A stretch of DNA of 42,271 nt from Solirubrobacteraceae bacterium. GTDB lineage: Bacteria > Actinomycetota > Thermoleophilia > Solirubrobacterales > Solirubrobacteraceae. Positions 14,479 through 22,311 of this stretch are shown one piece after another (the stretch's first letter is position 1; every line of letters begins with the position of its first letter). The stretch covers positions 1-42,271 of the forward strand of contig JAUXSD010000134.1 in assembly GCA_030681525.1 (NCBI GenBank), read 5' to 3'. Made by a program: the position numbers and the translations under genes. The notes under the pieces are model-generated. The model saw only the letters and a list, made by a program, of their open reading frames with translations. It searched no databases and was not told the DNA's origin.

Positions 14479-15651
14479 GTGCGCGCGTCATCACCCCAAC
14501 CCGATCCACTCACCGCGGACCGCGAGAGCCGCGTGACCGGCTGCGAGCGCGTCGAAGTGGGGGCTCGGTCGGCGCTCGTTCGCGTGACGCTGACGCTGGC
14601 CGGCGACATCGCGCCCGAGCACGCCGCGGACGCGCAGCTCGTGGTCCGCATCGACGGGACCCGCGAGCGCCGTCAACGGGCGCTGCCCGCAGCGCCTGAC
14701 GCCGGCGCGGCGGAGCTGACGCTGGGCTTCGCGGTCACCCGCCGCGCCGAGCCGCTGGCGCTCGAGCTGGGCGGCCGCTCGCTGCCGCTGCCGCCGCCCC
14801 TCGTGCGCGCGCCCGCATCGCTGCCGCTGCCGGCGGGGGCCGTATCCGTCACGGCTGGCGGCGCCGGCGCCGGCGCCGACGCCGACGCGCTCCGGCATCA
14901 GCTGCGCACCACCCGGGCGCAACTCGTCGAGGCGCGCGCCGCCGCCGCCTCGCTGCAGGCCGAGCGCGACGACGCGCGCCAGGCCGCCGCGCGCGCCGAG
15001 GCCGCAGCGCACGACGCCACCGCGCGCGCCGAGGCGCTCGCGGGCGATCCGGGCGCGACGGTCGCCGCCGGTCCGCGCATGCGTCGCAGCCCGCGCCGCA
15101 CGTTCGCCATCGCGTGCACGATCGGCTCCGCGGCGATCGTCGGCGGGATCCTCGTCTCGCCGGGCGGCAACCGGGCCGGCGACGGTGGCGTGGCCACGGC
15201 GAGCCCGACGGGGGCCGGCGTGCAGGTGCCGGTCGTCTTCGACGCGCTGGCCCAGCGCCTGCAGATCCCGGCGGACTACTTCACGCTCTACCGTCAGACC
15301 GCGAGCCGCTACGGCCTGGACTGGTCGCGCCTGGCGGCGATCGGCGCGATCGAGTCGCGACACGGGCAGTCGCGCGAGGCGGGCGTGACGTCGGGCGCCA
15401 ATCTTCACGGCGCGAGCGGGCCGGCGCAGTTCCTGGCCGCCACATGGGAGCGCTTCGGCGTCGACGGCGACGGCGACGGGACACGCGATCCGCACGATCC
15501 CGCCGATGCGATCGCCGCGATGGCGAGCTACCTGCGCGCGTCGGGCGCGCCGCAGGACTGGCGCCGCGCGCTGCGCACGTACAACCGCTCGGACGCGTAC
15601 GTGACCGCCGTCGAGCGGCTCGCCGCGTCGTACCGGCTCGGCGCGCGCTAA
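14479..15651 (+). CDS. Membrane-anchored lytic transglycosylase
   Basis: This 390-residue protein has an N-terminal beta-type domain (about 15-115), an alanine-rich coiled coil (about 135-190), one membrane helix (about 208-226) and a C-terminal SLT-type domain (about 260-385). The SLT domain has catalytic E292 in AIESRHG, plus GPAQFLAATW and ALRTYNRSDAYV. It should cleave peptidoglycan glycan strands outside the membrane, with the N-terminal part in the cytoplasm. The GTG at 14479 is the likely start, though no ribosome-binding site is clear. Its end overlaps the convergent glycosyltransferase gene by 3 bp. Confidence 0.85.
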   Translation: MRASSPQPDPLTADRESRVTGCERVEVGARSALVRVTLTLAGDIAPEHAADAQLVVRIDGTRERRQRALPAAPDAGAAELTLGFAVTRRAEPLALELGGRSLPLPPPLVRAPASLPLPAGAVSVTAGGAGAGADADALRHQLRTTRAQLVEARAAAASLQAERDDARQAAARAEAAAHDATARAEALAGDPGATVAAGPRMRRSPRRTFAIACTIGSAAIVGGILVSPGGNRAGDGGVATASPTGAGVQVPVVFDALAQRLQIPADYFTLYRQTASRYGLDWSRLAAIGAIESRHGQSREAGVTSGANLHGASGPAQFLAATWERFGVDGDGDGTRDPHDPADAIAAMASYLRASGAPQDWRRALRTYNRSDAYVTAVERLAASYRLGAR

Positions 15652-16793
15652 CGGCCCGTCAGCAGACCGTCGTAGAGCGCCTGCGTGCGCTCCAGCAGGC
15701 GCGCGGGGGAGAAGCGCGCGCGGGTCGTCGTGGCGGCGGCGCCGCCGAGCCGTTCGCGCGCCGCCGGGTCACGGCGCAGCGCGGCGAGCGCGCTGGCGAG
15801 CGCGGCCGGGTCGCCCGGCGTGACGAGCCGCCCGGTCACGCCGTCCTCGAGCATCTCGGGCAGCCCGCCGTGGTTGGCGGCGACGACGCAGCAGCCGGCC
15901 GCGGCGGCCTCCAGAGCGGCGTTGGGAAACGGGTCGGGCTGCGTGGAGGGGACCGCGACGACGTCGGCCGCGCCGTAGACGTTCTCGACGTCGGTCCGAA
16001 AGCCCGCGAAGCGCACGCGATCGGCGACACCGAGCTGGGCGGCGAGGTCGCGCAGATCGCGCAGGCGCGCTTCCTCGCCCTGCCAGGGATCGCCGGCGAC
16101 GAGCGCGATCGTCTCGCCGTCGCCGATCGCCGCGAGCGCGCGGATCAGGACGTCCTGGCCCTTCCAGGAGGAGATCCGCCCGAGGATCGCCACGACGAAG
16201 GCGTCGGCCGGCAGGTCGAGCGCCGCGCGGGCCGCGCCGCGCTCGGCACGGGCCGGCACGAGCGGAAGGCCGTCGTGCAGCACGCTGGCCTTCGCGGTGT
16301 CGCCGAGCTGGGCGCGCGTGGCCTGCGAGACGCACGGCAGGGCGTCGGCGCTGAGCAGCAGTCGCCGGTAGGCCGGCCAGTAGCGCTCGAAGCCCGTGTA
16401 GATCTCGCGCAGGTGCCAGACGTGGGGGATCCGCGCCACGCGTCCGGCGGCGCTGCCGCCGAGCGTCACGGAGGTGTTCGTGTGTACGAGCGCGGCGTCG
16501 CGCGCCCGGGCCAGCCGCGCCAGCCCGCCCGCGTCGCGCGCCAGCGCCGCCCCGATCCGCAGCAGGCCGGCCGGCGACATCGACGCGCGGCGCATCACCG
16601 CCAGCGGCCGGACGACCACCTCGACGCCGGCCGCCGCGAGGTCCTCGCGCAGCTCGCCGTCCATCGCCAGCACGACGAGCGGGCGGTAGCGGGCAGGATC
16701 CAGACCGGACGCGAGCAGCGCAAGCTGGCGGTCGGCGCCGTAGCGCCCCGCCGACGAGTGCAGGTACAGGACGGTGCGCGGCCCTGCGCTCAG
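15648..16793 (-). CDS. GT4-family glycosyltransferase, probable CTG start
   Basis: This 381-residue GT-B enzyme has an N-terminal acceptor half (RTVLYLHSSAGRYGADRQL), the hinge region ILGRISSWKGQDVLIRAL, and the GT4 nucleotide-sugar motif with E-x7-E near DPFPNAALEAAAAG. It transfers sugar from a nucleotide sugar; the acceptor is unknown. No ATG, GTG or TTG lies near the natural beginning of the fold. CTG at 16793 is in frame and overlaps the TGA of the upstream gene as CTGA, the same geometry as the ATGA overlaps elsewhere here. An alternative is a start inside the upstream gene, which would add an unrelated low-complexity tail. Confidence 0.85.
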   Translation of the reverse strand: MSAGPRTVLYLHSSAGRYGADRQLALLASGLDPARYRPLVVLAMDGELREDLAAAGVEVVVRPLAVMRRASMSPAGLLRIGAALARDAGGLARLARARDAALVHTNTSVTLGGSAAGRVARIPHVWHLREIYTGFERYWPAYRRLLLSADALPCVSQATRAQLGDTAKASVLHDGLPLVPARAERGAARAALDLPADAFVVAILGRISSWKGQDVLIRALAAIGDGETIALVAGDPWQGEEARLRDLRDLAAQLGVADRVRFAGFRTDVENVYGAADVVAVPSTQPDPFPNAALEAAAAGCCVVAANHGGLPEMLEDGVTGRLVTPGDPAALASALAALRRDPAARERLGGAAATTTRARFSPARLLERTQALYDGLLTGR

Positions 16794-17689
16794 GGCTGCC
16801 CCAGCTCGACCGGCAGCGCCTCGGCGGGCGCCTCTGGCACCCGGTCGGGGTGCAGGATGTGGGCGAGCAGCTCGAGGCCGTCGATGAGTCGCGGCCCGGG
16901 CCGCGAGAAGAACGCCGACGCGTTGACCGCGACGACCTGGTCGGCGCCCAGTGTGCGCAGCCGGTCGGCGAAGTCCTCGGCCTCGACGAGCGCACGGGCG
17001 GCGTCGTAGCCGCAGGGCATGACGATCACGATCTCCGGCTGCGCCGCGGAGACCTCCTCCCACGTCGCCTGGCGCGACGGCTCGCCCGCGAAGCCGAGCA
17101 CGTCGTCACCGCCGGCCATCTCGATGAGCTGCGGCGTCCAGTGGCCCGCGACGAAGACGGGATCCATCCACTCCAGCGCGGCGACGCGCGGGCGCGGGGC
17201 GCCGCGCACGGCGAGCCGCACGACGTCCGCGCGCCGCGCGGTGCGGGCGATGAGGTCCAGCGCCGCGTCCTTGGCGTCGGTCGCCTGGGCGATCGTGCGC
17301 ACGTCGCCGACGGTCTCGCCGTAGGTCGTGGGATCGAGCGCGATGACGCGCGGCGGGCCCGGCAGCGTCTGCGCGAGCGCGTGCACCTCGTCGACCGAGA
17401 CCGCGCAGACGTGGCAGAGCGCCTGCGTGACGACGAGATCGGGCTCGAGCTCGCGCACGAGCTCCTCGTCGAGCTCGTAGATCGAATCGCCCGCCGCCGT
17501 GCGGTCGCGCACCGCGGCGTCGATCTCGGCCGGCGACAGGCCCGGCTCGAGCACGTCGCGGGTAACCGCAGGCAGGTCCTGGGCCGCGGCGGGGTAGTCG
17601 CATTCGTGCGTGACGCCGACGACGTCGTCACCGAGGCCGAGGGCGAAGAGCAGCTCGGTAGCGTGGGGCACGAGGCTCACGATCCGCAC
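16790..17689 (-). CDS. BtuF-like cobalamin-binding-protein family member without signal peptide
   Basis: This 299-residue protein begins directly with the fold (VRIVSLVPHATELLFALGLGDDVVGVTHECDYP) and continues through the periplasmic-binding-protein type III pattern (LDEELVRELEPDLVVTQALCHVCAV to ARALVEAEDFADRLRTLGADQVVAVNASAFFSRPGPRLIDGLELLAHILHP). The family includes BtuF and other vitamin B12 or haem-binding proteins. It lacks any signal sequence or lipobox, so it is probably cytoplasmic or misassigned to transport. The CxxC at TQALCHVCAV recurs in this subgroup. GTG 17689 is chosen because a TACCCT -10 box lies 8 nt upstream. It is divergent, 13 bp from the pterin dehydratase. Confidence 0.82.
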   Translation of the reverse strand: MRIVSLVPHATELLFALGLGDDVVGVTHECDYPAAAQDLPAVTRDVLEPGLSPAEIDAAVRDRTAAGDSIYELDEELVRELEPDLVVTQALCHVCAVSVDEVHALAQTLPGPPRVIALDPTTYGETVGDVRTIAQATDAKDAALDLIARTARRADVVRLAVRGAPRPRVAALEWMDPVFVAGHWTPQLIEMAGGDDVLGFAGEPSRQATWEEVSAAQPEIVIVMPCGYDAARALVEAEDFADRLRTLGADQVVAVNASAFFSRPGPRLIDGLELLAHILHPDRVPEAPAEALPVELGQP

Positions 17690-17697
17690 GAAAGGAC

Positions 17698-17703
17698 AGG
17701 GTA
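17698..17703 (-). promoter_or_regulatory. -10 box TACCCT for the BtuF-like gene
   Basis: The minus-strand TACCCT lies 8 nt before GTG 17689 and overlaps the start codon of the divergent pterin dehydratase gene at 17703. Polymerase binding here would interfere with the neighbour. Confidence 0.4.
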
Positions 17704-17981
17704 TGGCACGACTCAGCGATGCAGAGATCGACGAGCGGCTGACGAGCAGCCAGTGGCGCCGCGAGGGCGACAGCATCCTCCGCGACATCGAGCGCGACGG
17801 CTTCACCGCGGCGATGGCGCTGGCCAACGCGGTGGCCGAGGCGGCGGAGGCCGCCAACCATCACCCCGACATCCTCGTGCACGGCTACAAGCACGTGCGC
17901 ATCACGCTCTCGACGCACTCGGCGGGCGGGATCACCGAGAACGACTTCGCGCTCGCCGGGATGATCGACGGCCTGATCTGA
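17703..17981 (+). CDS. Pterin-4a-carbinolamine dehydratase
   Basis: This 92-residue protein matches PCD/DCoH in length and motifs, with the active-site NHHPD at 52-56 and a conserved C-terminal half (KHVRITLSTHSAGGITENDFALAGMID). It dehydrates 4a-hydroxytetrahydrobiopterin, recycling pterin cofactor for aromatic amino acid hydroxylases. The ATG at 17703 is supported by AAAGGA 7 nt upstream. An in-frame upstream extension lies inside the divergent gene and is not needed. No hydroxylase gene is visible in the window. Confidence 0.93.
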   Translation: MARLSDAEIDERLTSSQWRREGDSILRDIERDGFTAAMALANAVAEAAEAANHHPDILVHGYKHVRITLSTHSAGGITENDFALAGMIDGLI

Positions 17982-17996
17982 GCGTCACCGACTGCG

Positions 17997-18020
17997 GTCC
18001 GGGCGAAAGTTCGCCCGGAC
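17997..18020 (+). terminator. Hairpin after the pterin dehydratase gene
   Basis: GTCCGGGCGAA (17997-18007) pairs perfectly with TTCGCCCGGAC (18010-18020). It begins 15 bp after the stop codon. There is no clear T-tract. Confidence 0.6.
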
Positions 18021-18110
18021 GGCTGCTACTCTCGGCCACGCAGCGTCAATGAACGACGAACGACCTCGAAGTCGCGGCCCGCACCCTAGGCCCGGCCGCA
18101 ACCATCCCTC

Positions 18111-19436
18111 TTGATCGCGCTCCTGCTCAGCGCGGTCATCGTGCTGATCTTCCTGAACGGCTTCTTCGTCGCGGCCGAGTTCGCGCTCGTGCGCGCGCGG
18201 CGCGCCAAACTCGAGGAGCTGGCCGAGGCGGGCGACCGCAAGGCGCGGCTCGTCGTCGCGCAGCTCGACGACCTCAGCGAGTACCTGTCGGCCTGCCAGT
18301 TCGGCATCACGCTCGCCTCGCTGGGCATCGGCTTCCTCGGCGAGCCGGCGATCGCCGACCTCGTCGAGCCGGCGCTCGGCAGCCTGTCGCACGCGGTCGC
18401 GGCGCCGGTCGCCATCGCGATCGCCTACATCCTCGTCACGATCGGCCACATCACCGCCGGTGAGCAGGTGCCGAAGATCTACGCGATCGTCAACGCCGAG
18501 CAGGTCGCCCGCTGGATCGCGCGGCCGCTGAACATCTTCAACACGGTCATGCGGCCGTTCATCCACCTGCTCAACAAGGCCTCGAGCGCGATGCTGCGCC
18601 CGCTCGGCATCAAGGGCGACCACGACTTCGAGGAGGGCGCGAGCCCCGAGGAGGTCCGCGCGATCATCGCCCACGCGCACGCCGGCGGTCACCTCGACCC
18701 CGGTGAGGCGGGCATGCTGACCGGCGTCTTCCATCTCCACGACCAGCAGGCGCGCCAGGTCATGACGCCGATCCCCGCGGTCGTCACCGTCGACATCTCC
18801 GAGGACGTCGGCACCGCGATGCGGCTGTGCATCTCGACCGGTCACACCCGCCTGCCGGTGACCGAGGACCACAACCCCGACCGCGTCAAGGGCGTCGTGC
18901 ACTCCAACTCGCTGGCGCGGATCCTCATGGCCGAGGGCTCGGAGGCGTCGATCGAGCCGGCGATCAAGCCGGTGACGATCGTGCCCGAGACCAAGCCGCT
19001 GGACGACCTGCTCGCCGACCTGCAGCGCAACCGCTCGACGATGTCGGTCGTCGTCGACGAGTACGGCCGCGTCGCCGGCATCGTCACCGTCGAGGACATC
19101 ATCGAGGAGATCGTCGGCGAGATCGACGACGAGACCGACCCCGCCGGCGGCGACGTGCGCCGGCTCGCCAACGGCGACTGGTACGTGCGCGGCCACGTCG
19201 CGATCACCGACCTCGCCGACTACGACCTCGGCCTGCCGGTCGACAGCGACGCCTACAACTCGATCGGCGGCTTCGTCTTCGCCAAGCTCGGGCGGCTGCC
19301 CAAGCGCGGCGACACCGTCAACGCCAACGGCTACTCGATTCGCGTCGAGTCGGTTCGCGAGAACCGCATCGAGGCCGTCCGCATCCGCGAGCGGCGCGCC
19401 GCCGCGGCCGCCGAGCAGGAGGCCGGGACGGCGTAA
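18111..19436 (+). CDS. CNNM/CorC-family membrane protein with CBS domains
   Basis: This 441-residue protein has an N-terminal CNNM (DUF21) transmembrane domain (about 1-190, beginning LIALLLSAVIVLIFLNGFFVAAEFALVR). Two CBS domains follow (about 210-335, VMTPIPAVVTVDI and STMSVVVDEYGRVAGIVTVEDIIEEIVGEI) and a C-terminal CorC/HlyC domain (about 350-425). Relatives act in Mg2+ or Co2+ efflux and are often mislabelled haemolysins. The TTG at 18111 is the only start consistent with the first helix. The spacer from the preceding hairpin to the TTG is 90 bp. Confidence 0.92.
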   Translation: MIALLLSAVIVLIFLNGFFVAAEFALVRARRAKLEELAEAGDRKARLVVAQLDDLSEYLSACQFGITLASLGIGFLGEPAIADLVEPALGSLSHAVAAPVAIAIAYILVTIGHITAGEQVPKIYAIVNAEQVARWIARPLNIFNTVMRPFIHLLNKASSAMLRPLGIKGDHDFEEGASPEEVRAIIAHAHAGGHLDPGEAGMLTGVFHLHDQQARQVMTPIPAVVTVDISEDVGTAMRLCISTGHTRLPVTEDHNPDRVKGVVHSNSLARILMAEGSEASIEPAIKPVTIVPETKPLDDLLADLQRNRSTMSVVVDEYGRVAGIVTVEDIIEEIVGEIDDETDPAGGDVRRLANGDWYVRGHVAITDLADYDLGLPVDSDAYNSIGGFVFAKLGRLPKRGDTVNANGYSIRVESVRENRIEAVRIRERRAAAAAEQEAGTA

Positions 19437-19526
19437 GGCGCGTGGGTGCGCTGTCGCGTCGCGTTCGCGTAGCCGTCGGCGAACTGCGTCTCTGACGGGT
19501 GAGTTTGCCTGGCGGCGGCGTGCGCG

Positions 19527-19663
19527 CCGGGTTCGGCGTGGTCGTGACGCGCCGGGTACGGATATCGGACCGGGCGCGTCACGATGCCCCGCCCGAGGAG
19601 GGGTGAGTCGGTTTACTCGCGCATAGCGCGATCTAGCCGACTCACCCCCGACGCCGAACCCGG
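19527..19663. other. Nested inverted repeats forming a three-way junction; candidate structured RNA or DNA element
   Basis: An outer 13-bp perfect stem pairs 19527-19539 (CCGGGTTCGGCGT) with 19651-19663. It encloses two long hairpins. Hairpin A pairs 19543-19553 (CGTGACGCGCC) with 19573-19583 and continues imperfectly to a GATATC centre. Hairpin B pairs 19600-19611 (GGGGTGAGTCGG) with 19637-19648 and holds an inner TCGCGC/GCGCGA stem (19617-19622/19626-19631) with loop ATA. Nothing here codes for a convincing protein on either strand. It could be a small RNA, the 3' end of the CNNM transcript, or a recombination or protein-binding site. Confidence 0.6.
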
Positions 19664-19872
19664 ACGGAGCGCCCGCACACGAACAGACCCACCCCTCATC
19701 GTGCCGTTCGACCACGTGATCGCGGCGACATGGCGATGCGAAGCGCACCCGATGCCACGCCGTTTACGCAAGTTCCGCCGCCGGGTCGCGTTGGAAGCCA
19801 TATGCCGCCGCCCGTGGGAAGGCGGTGGTCCGGCACGGTGGACCGGGGTGGGTCCGCCGCAGCCAAAGACAT
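19664..19872. other. Remainder of the non-coding gap after the CNNM gene
   Basis: The whole gap 19437-19909 carries no credible gene. This part holds short inverted repeats such as CCGCC/GGCGG near 19806-19824 and GGTCC/GGACC near 19827-19844, but no clear promoter or RNA family that I recognise. Confidence 0.35.
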
Positions 19873-19899
19873 GACGGGCCCGCTCCTGGCGGGCCCGTC
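19873..19899 (-). terminator. Perfect 10-bp hairpin after the 3-hydroxyacyl-CoA dehydrogenase gene
   Basis: GACGGGCCCG (19873-19882) pairs with CGGGCCCGTC (19890-19899) around a 7-nt loop, 11 bp after the stop codon of the minus-strand gene. Its symmetry means it could work on both strands. Confidence 0.7.
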
Positions 19900-19909
19900 G
19901 TGCCTTACC

Positions 19910-20719
19910 TCAGCGTGCGTAGAACTCCGGCGGGTACAGGCCGCGGCCGGCCTTGCGGCCCAGCGCGCCCTCGGCGCACAGCGCGCGCAGCGAGTCGGGC
20001 ACGGCGGCGCCGATCGCGTCGCCGATCGCGACCGACACGTCCAGCCCGATGTAGTCCAGCAGCGCGATGGGACCCATCGGGTGCGCCGCGCCGAGTTGCA
20101 TGCAGGTGTCGATCGATGCCGGCGGCAGGCCGGTCTGCTCCATGAAGTCCACGGCGCTGAAGAGGTAGGGAAACAGCAGGCGATTGACGACGAAGCCGGC
20201 CAGGTCGGGCACCTCGACGGCCTCCTTGCCGAGGTCCGCGCACAGCGCCGCCGCGCGCTCGCGCGTCGCATCCGATGCCGCGGCGGGATAGGCGAGCTCG
20301 ACGAGCTTCATGCGCGGCACGGGGTTGAAGACATGCAGCCCGACGAACCGCTCGGCGTGGCCGGAGGCCGCGGCCAGCTCGGAGACCGACAGCGACGAGG
20401 TCGTCGTGCTGAGGACGGCGTCGGCCGAGGCCAGCTGACCGAGGCGGCCCAGCAGCTCGCTCTTCAGCGCGGTGTCCTCGGAGATCGCCTCGACGAGGAA
20501 CGTCGCGTTGGCCAGCGCGTCGAAGTCGGTCGTGACGGTGACGTTGGCCGGGTCATAGCCCTCGCCGAGCTTGTCGCAGGCCTTCGCGATCGCCTTCGTC
20601 GCGCGCGACGCCGAGGCGTCCGAGCGGGCCCACAGGAGGTGGCCTGCGCTCGTCGTCGCGCAGGCCGCCAGACCGGTCGCGATCGCGCCGCTGCCAGCGA
20701 TTCCCAGCTTCTCTCCCAC
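19910..20719 (-). CDS. 3-hydroxyacyl-CoA (3-hydroxybutyryl-CoA) dehydrogenase
   Basis: This 269-residue protein has an N-terminal Rossmann domain (GIAGSGAIATGLA) and the C-terminal helical domain of the family. The catalytic region LHVFNPVPRMKLVEL holds the His. The stretch EVPDLAGFVVNRLLFPYLFSAV and the final GRKAGRGLYPPEFY are also typical. It oxidises (S)-3-hydroxyacyl-CoA with NAD+ in beta-oxidation or butyryl-CoA metabolism. The GTG at 20719 has GGAGG about 5 nt upstream. The divergent thiolase would use its product, acetoacetyl- or 3-ketoacyl-CoA. Confidence 0.92.
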   Translation of the reverse strand: MGEKLGIAGSGAIATGLAACATTSAGHLLWARSDASASRATKAIAKACDKLGEGYDPANVTVTTDFDALANATFLVEAISEDTALKSELLGRLGQLASADAVLSTTTSSLSVSELAAASGHAERFVGLHVFNPVPRMKLVELAYPAAASDATRERAAALCADLGKEAVEVPDLAGFVVNRLLFPYLFSAVDFMEQTGLPPASIDTCMQLGAAHPMGPIALLDYIGLDVSVAIGDAIGAAVPDSLRALCAEGALGRKAGRGLYPPEFYAR

Positions 20720-20733
20720 GTTTCCTCCCCGGA

Positions 20734-20760
20734 TTGACCCGCCAGTCAGTCGCGTACCTT
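20734..20760. promoter_or_regulatory. Divergent promoter/operator between dehydrogenase and thiolase genes
   Basis: A TGAC-N6-GTCA dyad lies at 20735-20748, part of TTGACCCGCCAGTCAGTC. TACCTT (20755-20760) is a possible -10 box for the thiolase, 11 nt before its ATG. TetR-type fatty-acid regulators of actinobacteria often bind dyads of this kind; no regulator gene is nearby. Confidence 0.45.
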
Positions 20761-20771
20761 AGCCTTTTGGC

Positions 20772-21944
20772 ATGAGCGCACAACAGGGCCGCGAGGTCGT
20801 CATCGTCGAAGCCGTCCGCACGCCGATCGGACGCGGCCATCCCGAGAAGGGCTACTACAAGGACACGCACCCCAACGAGCTGCTGGGGACCTGCTTCACC
20901 GAGGTCATCGAGCGTGCCGGAATCGACCCCGCCGAGGTCGAGGATGTCGTCGCCGGTTGCGTGCAGCAGATCGGCGAGCAGTCGTGGAACGTCGCGCGCA
21001 ACGCGTGGCTGCAGGCGGGTCTGCCGATCGAGGCGGCCGCGACGACCGTCGACCGCCAGTGCGGCTCGGCCCAGCAGGCGGTGAACTTCGGCGCGGCGCT
21101 GATCGCCGCCGGCATCCACGACGTCGTGATCGGCTCGGGCGTCGAGCATCTCGGCCGCATCCCGATGGGCATCGGCCTGTCCTTCACCGAGCAGGTCGGC
21201 TCGCCGTGGCCGCCCGCCCTGATGGAGAAGTACGACCTCGTCCCGCAGGGCCTGAGCGCCGAGCTCATCGCCGAGCAGTGGGAGATCCCGCGCTCGGAGC
21301 TCGACGAGCTCGCGGTGCGCTCGCACCGCCTCGCCCATCAGGCGACGGAGGAGGGCCGCTTCGAGCGGGAGATCGTCCCGTTTGCGACCAACGGCGACAC
21401 CCGCTACGTCGACCAGGGCATCCGGCCCGACACGAACCTCGAGACGATCGCCCAGCTCAAGCCGGCGTTCAAGCCGGACGGCCGGATCACGGCGGCGACC
21501 TCGTCGCAGATCTCCGACGGCGCCGCCGCGCTGCTGCTCATGTCGCGCGAGAAGGCCGACGCGCTGGGGCTGGCGCCGCGCGCGCGGATCGTCGACCAGA
21601 CGACCGTCGGCGTCGATCCGGTGACGATGCTGACCGGGCCGATCCCGGCGACGCGCAAGCTGCTCGAGCGCAACGGGATGACGATCGGCGACATCGACCT
21701 CATCGAGATCAACGAGGCGTTCGCGTCGGTCGTCGCCGCCTGGCAGCGCGAGCTCGATCCCGACATGGACCGCGTCAACGTCAACGGCGGCGCGATGGCG
21801 CTCGGCCACCCGCTCGGCTCGACCGGCGCGCGGCTGCTGACGACGTTGCTGCACGAGCTCGAGCGCTCCGACCGGGAGATCGGCCTCGTGACGATGTGCT
21901 GCGGCGGCGGCCTCGGGACGGGGACGCTGATCCAGCGCGTCTGA
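20772..21944 (+). CDS. Acetyl-CoA acyltransferase (thiolase)
   Basis: This 390-residue thiolase has all three active-site blocks: nucleophile C97 in DRQCGSAQQA, H346 in GGAMALGHPLGSTGARL and C376/C377 in MCCGGGLGTG, plus NEAFA at 314-318. Its length and intact catalytic residues fit a degradative 3-ketoacyl-CoA thiolase of the FadA type; the chain-length or steroid specificity is not readable. It is divergent from the 3-hydroxyacyl-CoA dehydrogenase, so the pair covers the last two steps of a beta-oxidation turn. Confidence 0.94.
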   Translation: MSAQQGREVVIVEAVRTPIGRGHPEKGYYKDTHPNELLGTCFTEVIERAGIDPAEVEDVVAGCVQQIGEQSWNVARNAWLQAGLPIEAAATTVDRQCGSAQQAVNFGAALIAAGIHDVVIGSGVEHLGRIPMGIGLSFTEQVGSPWPPALMEKYDLVPQGLSAELIAEQWEIPRSELDELAVRSHRLAHQATEEGRFEREIVPFATNGDTRYVDQGIRPDTNLETIAQLKPAFKPDGRITAATSSQISDGAAALLLMSREKADALGLAPRARIVDQTTVGVDPVTMLTGPIPATRKLLERNGMTIGDIDLIEINEAFASVVAAWQRELDPDMDRVNVNGGAMALGHPLGSTGARLLTTLLHELERSDREIGLVTMCCGGGLGTGTLIQRV

Positions 21945-22064
21945 GCGTCGGACCGAGAACTGGACGAACGTATGAACGTCGAGCCGGCTGGGGTTGTGCG
22001 CCGAGACGGCCGGGTACGTCCCAGACACCTGACCTTGTCCGCGCCGCCCGAGGAGAGACGTCAC

Positions 22065-22223
22065 ATGATCGGAATCCTGATTGCCATCCTGCTTGCCGCC
22101 CTCGTCTACTGGATCTGCCTCGTGCTCGGCCTGCCCGCGATCGTCGCGATCATCGCCGCCGTGCTCGTGCTGATCAGCGGCGTCGGCACCGGCGGCTACG
22201 GCTACGGACGTCGCGGCGTCTGA
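22065..22223 (+). CDS. Small membrane protein, 52 residues
   Basis: The protein reads MIGILIAILLAALVYWICLV, then a second hydrophobic helix to about residue 40 and a tail rich in Gly and Tyr (GTGGYGYGRRGV). Two membrane helices are likely. The ATG at 22065 is preferred over an upstream in-frame ATG at 21972 because GAGGAGAG lies about 8 nt before it and the extra N-terminal sequence is charged and unlike a domain. The function is unknown. Confidence 0.7.
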   Translation: MIGILIAILLAALVYWICLVLGLPAIVAIIAAVLVLISGVGTGGYGYGRRGV

Positions 22224-22266
22224 CCGCCGCAGCAGCGGGCCCGCAGCGGCCCGCCCCCTCCAGAGA

Positions 22267-22296
22267 ACGAAGCCCGGCCCTGCTGCCGGGCTTCGT
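22267..22296. terminator. Perfect 12-bp hairpin between convergent genes
   Basis: ACGAAGCCCGGC (22267-22278) pairs with GCCGGGCTTCGT (22285-22296) around a 6-nt loop. It lies between the small membrane protein gene and the convergent enolase-superfamily gene, so it may serve both. Confidence 0.75.
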
Positions 22297-22311
22297 GCTT
22301 CCGGGTCGCGC

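Noticed and set aside
19437-19909. tRNA, tmRNA, RNase P RNA or SRP RNA in the large gap
   Set aside because: No T-loop GGTTCGA-type block, no tmRNA or RNase P conserved blocks and no SRP tetraloop region were found by eye.
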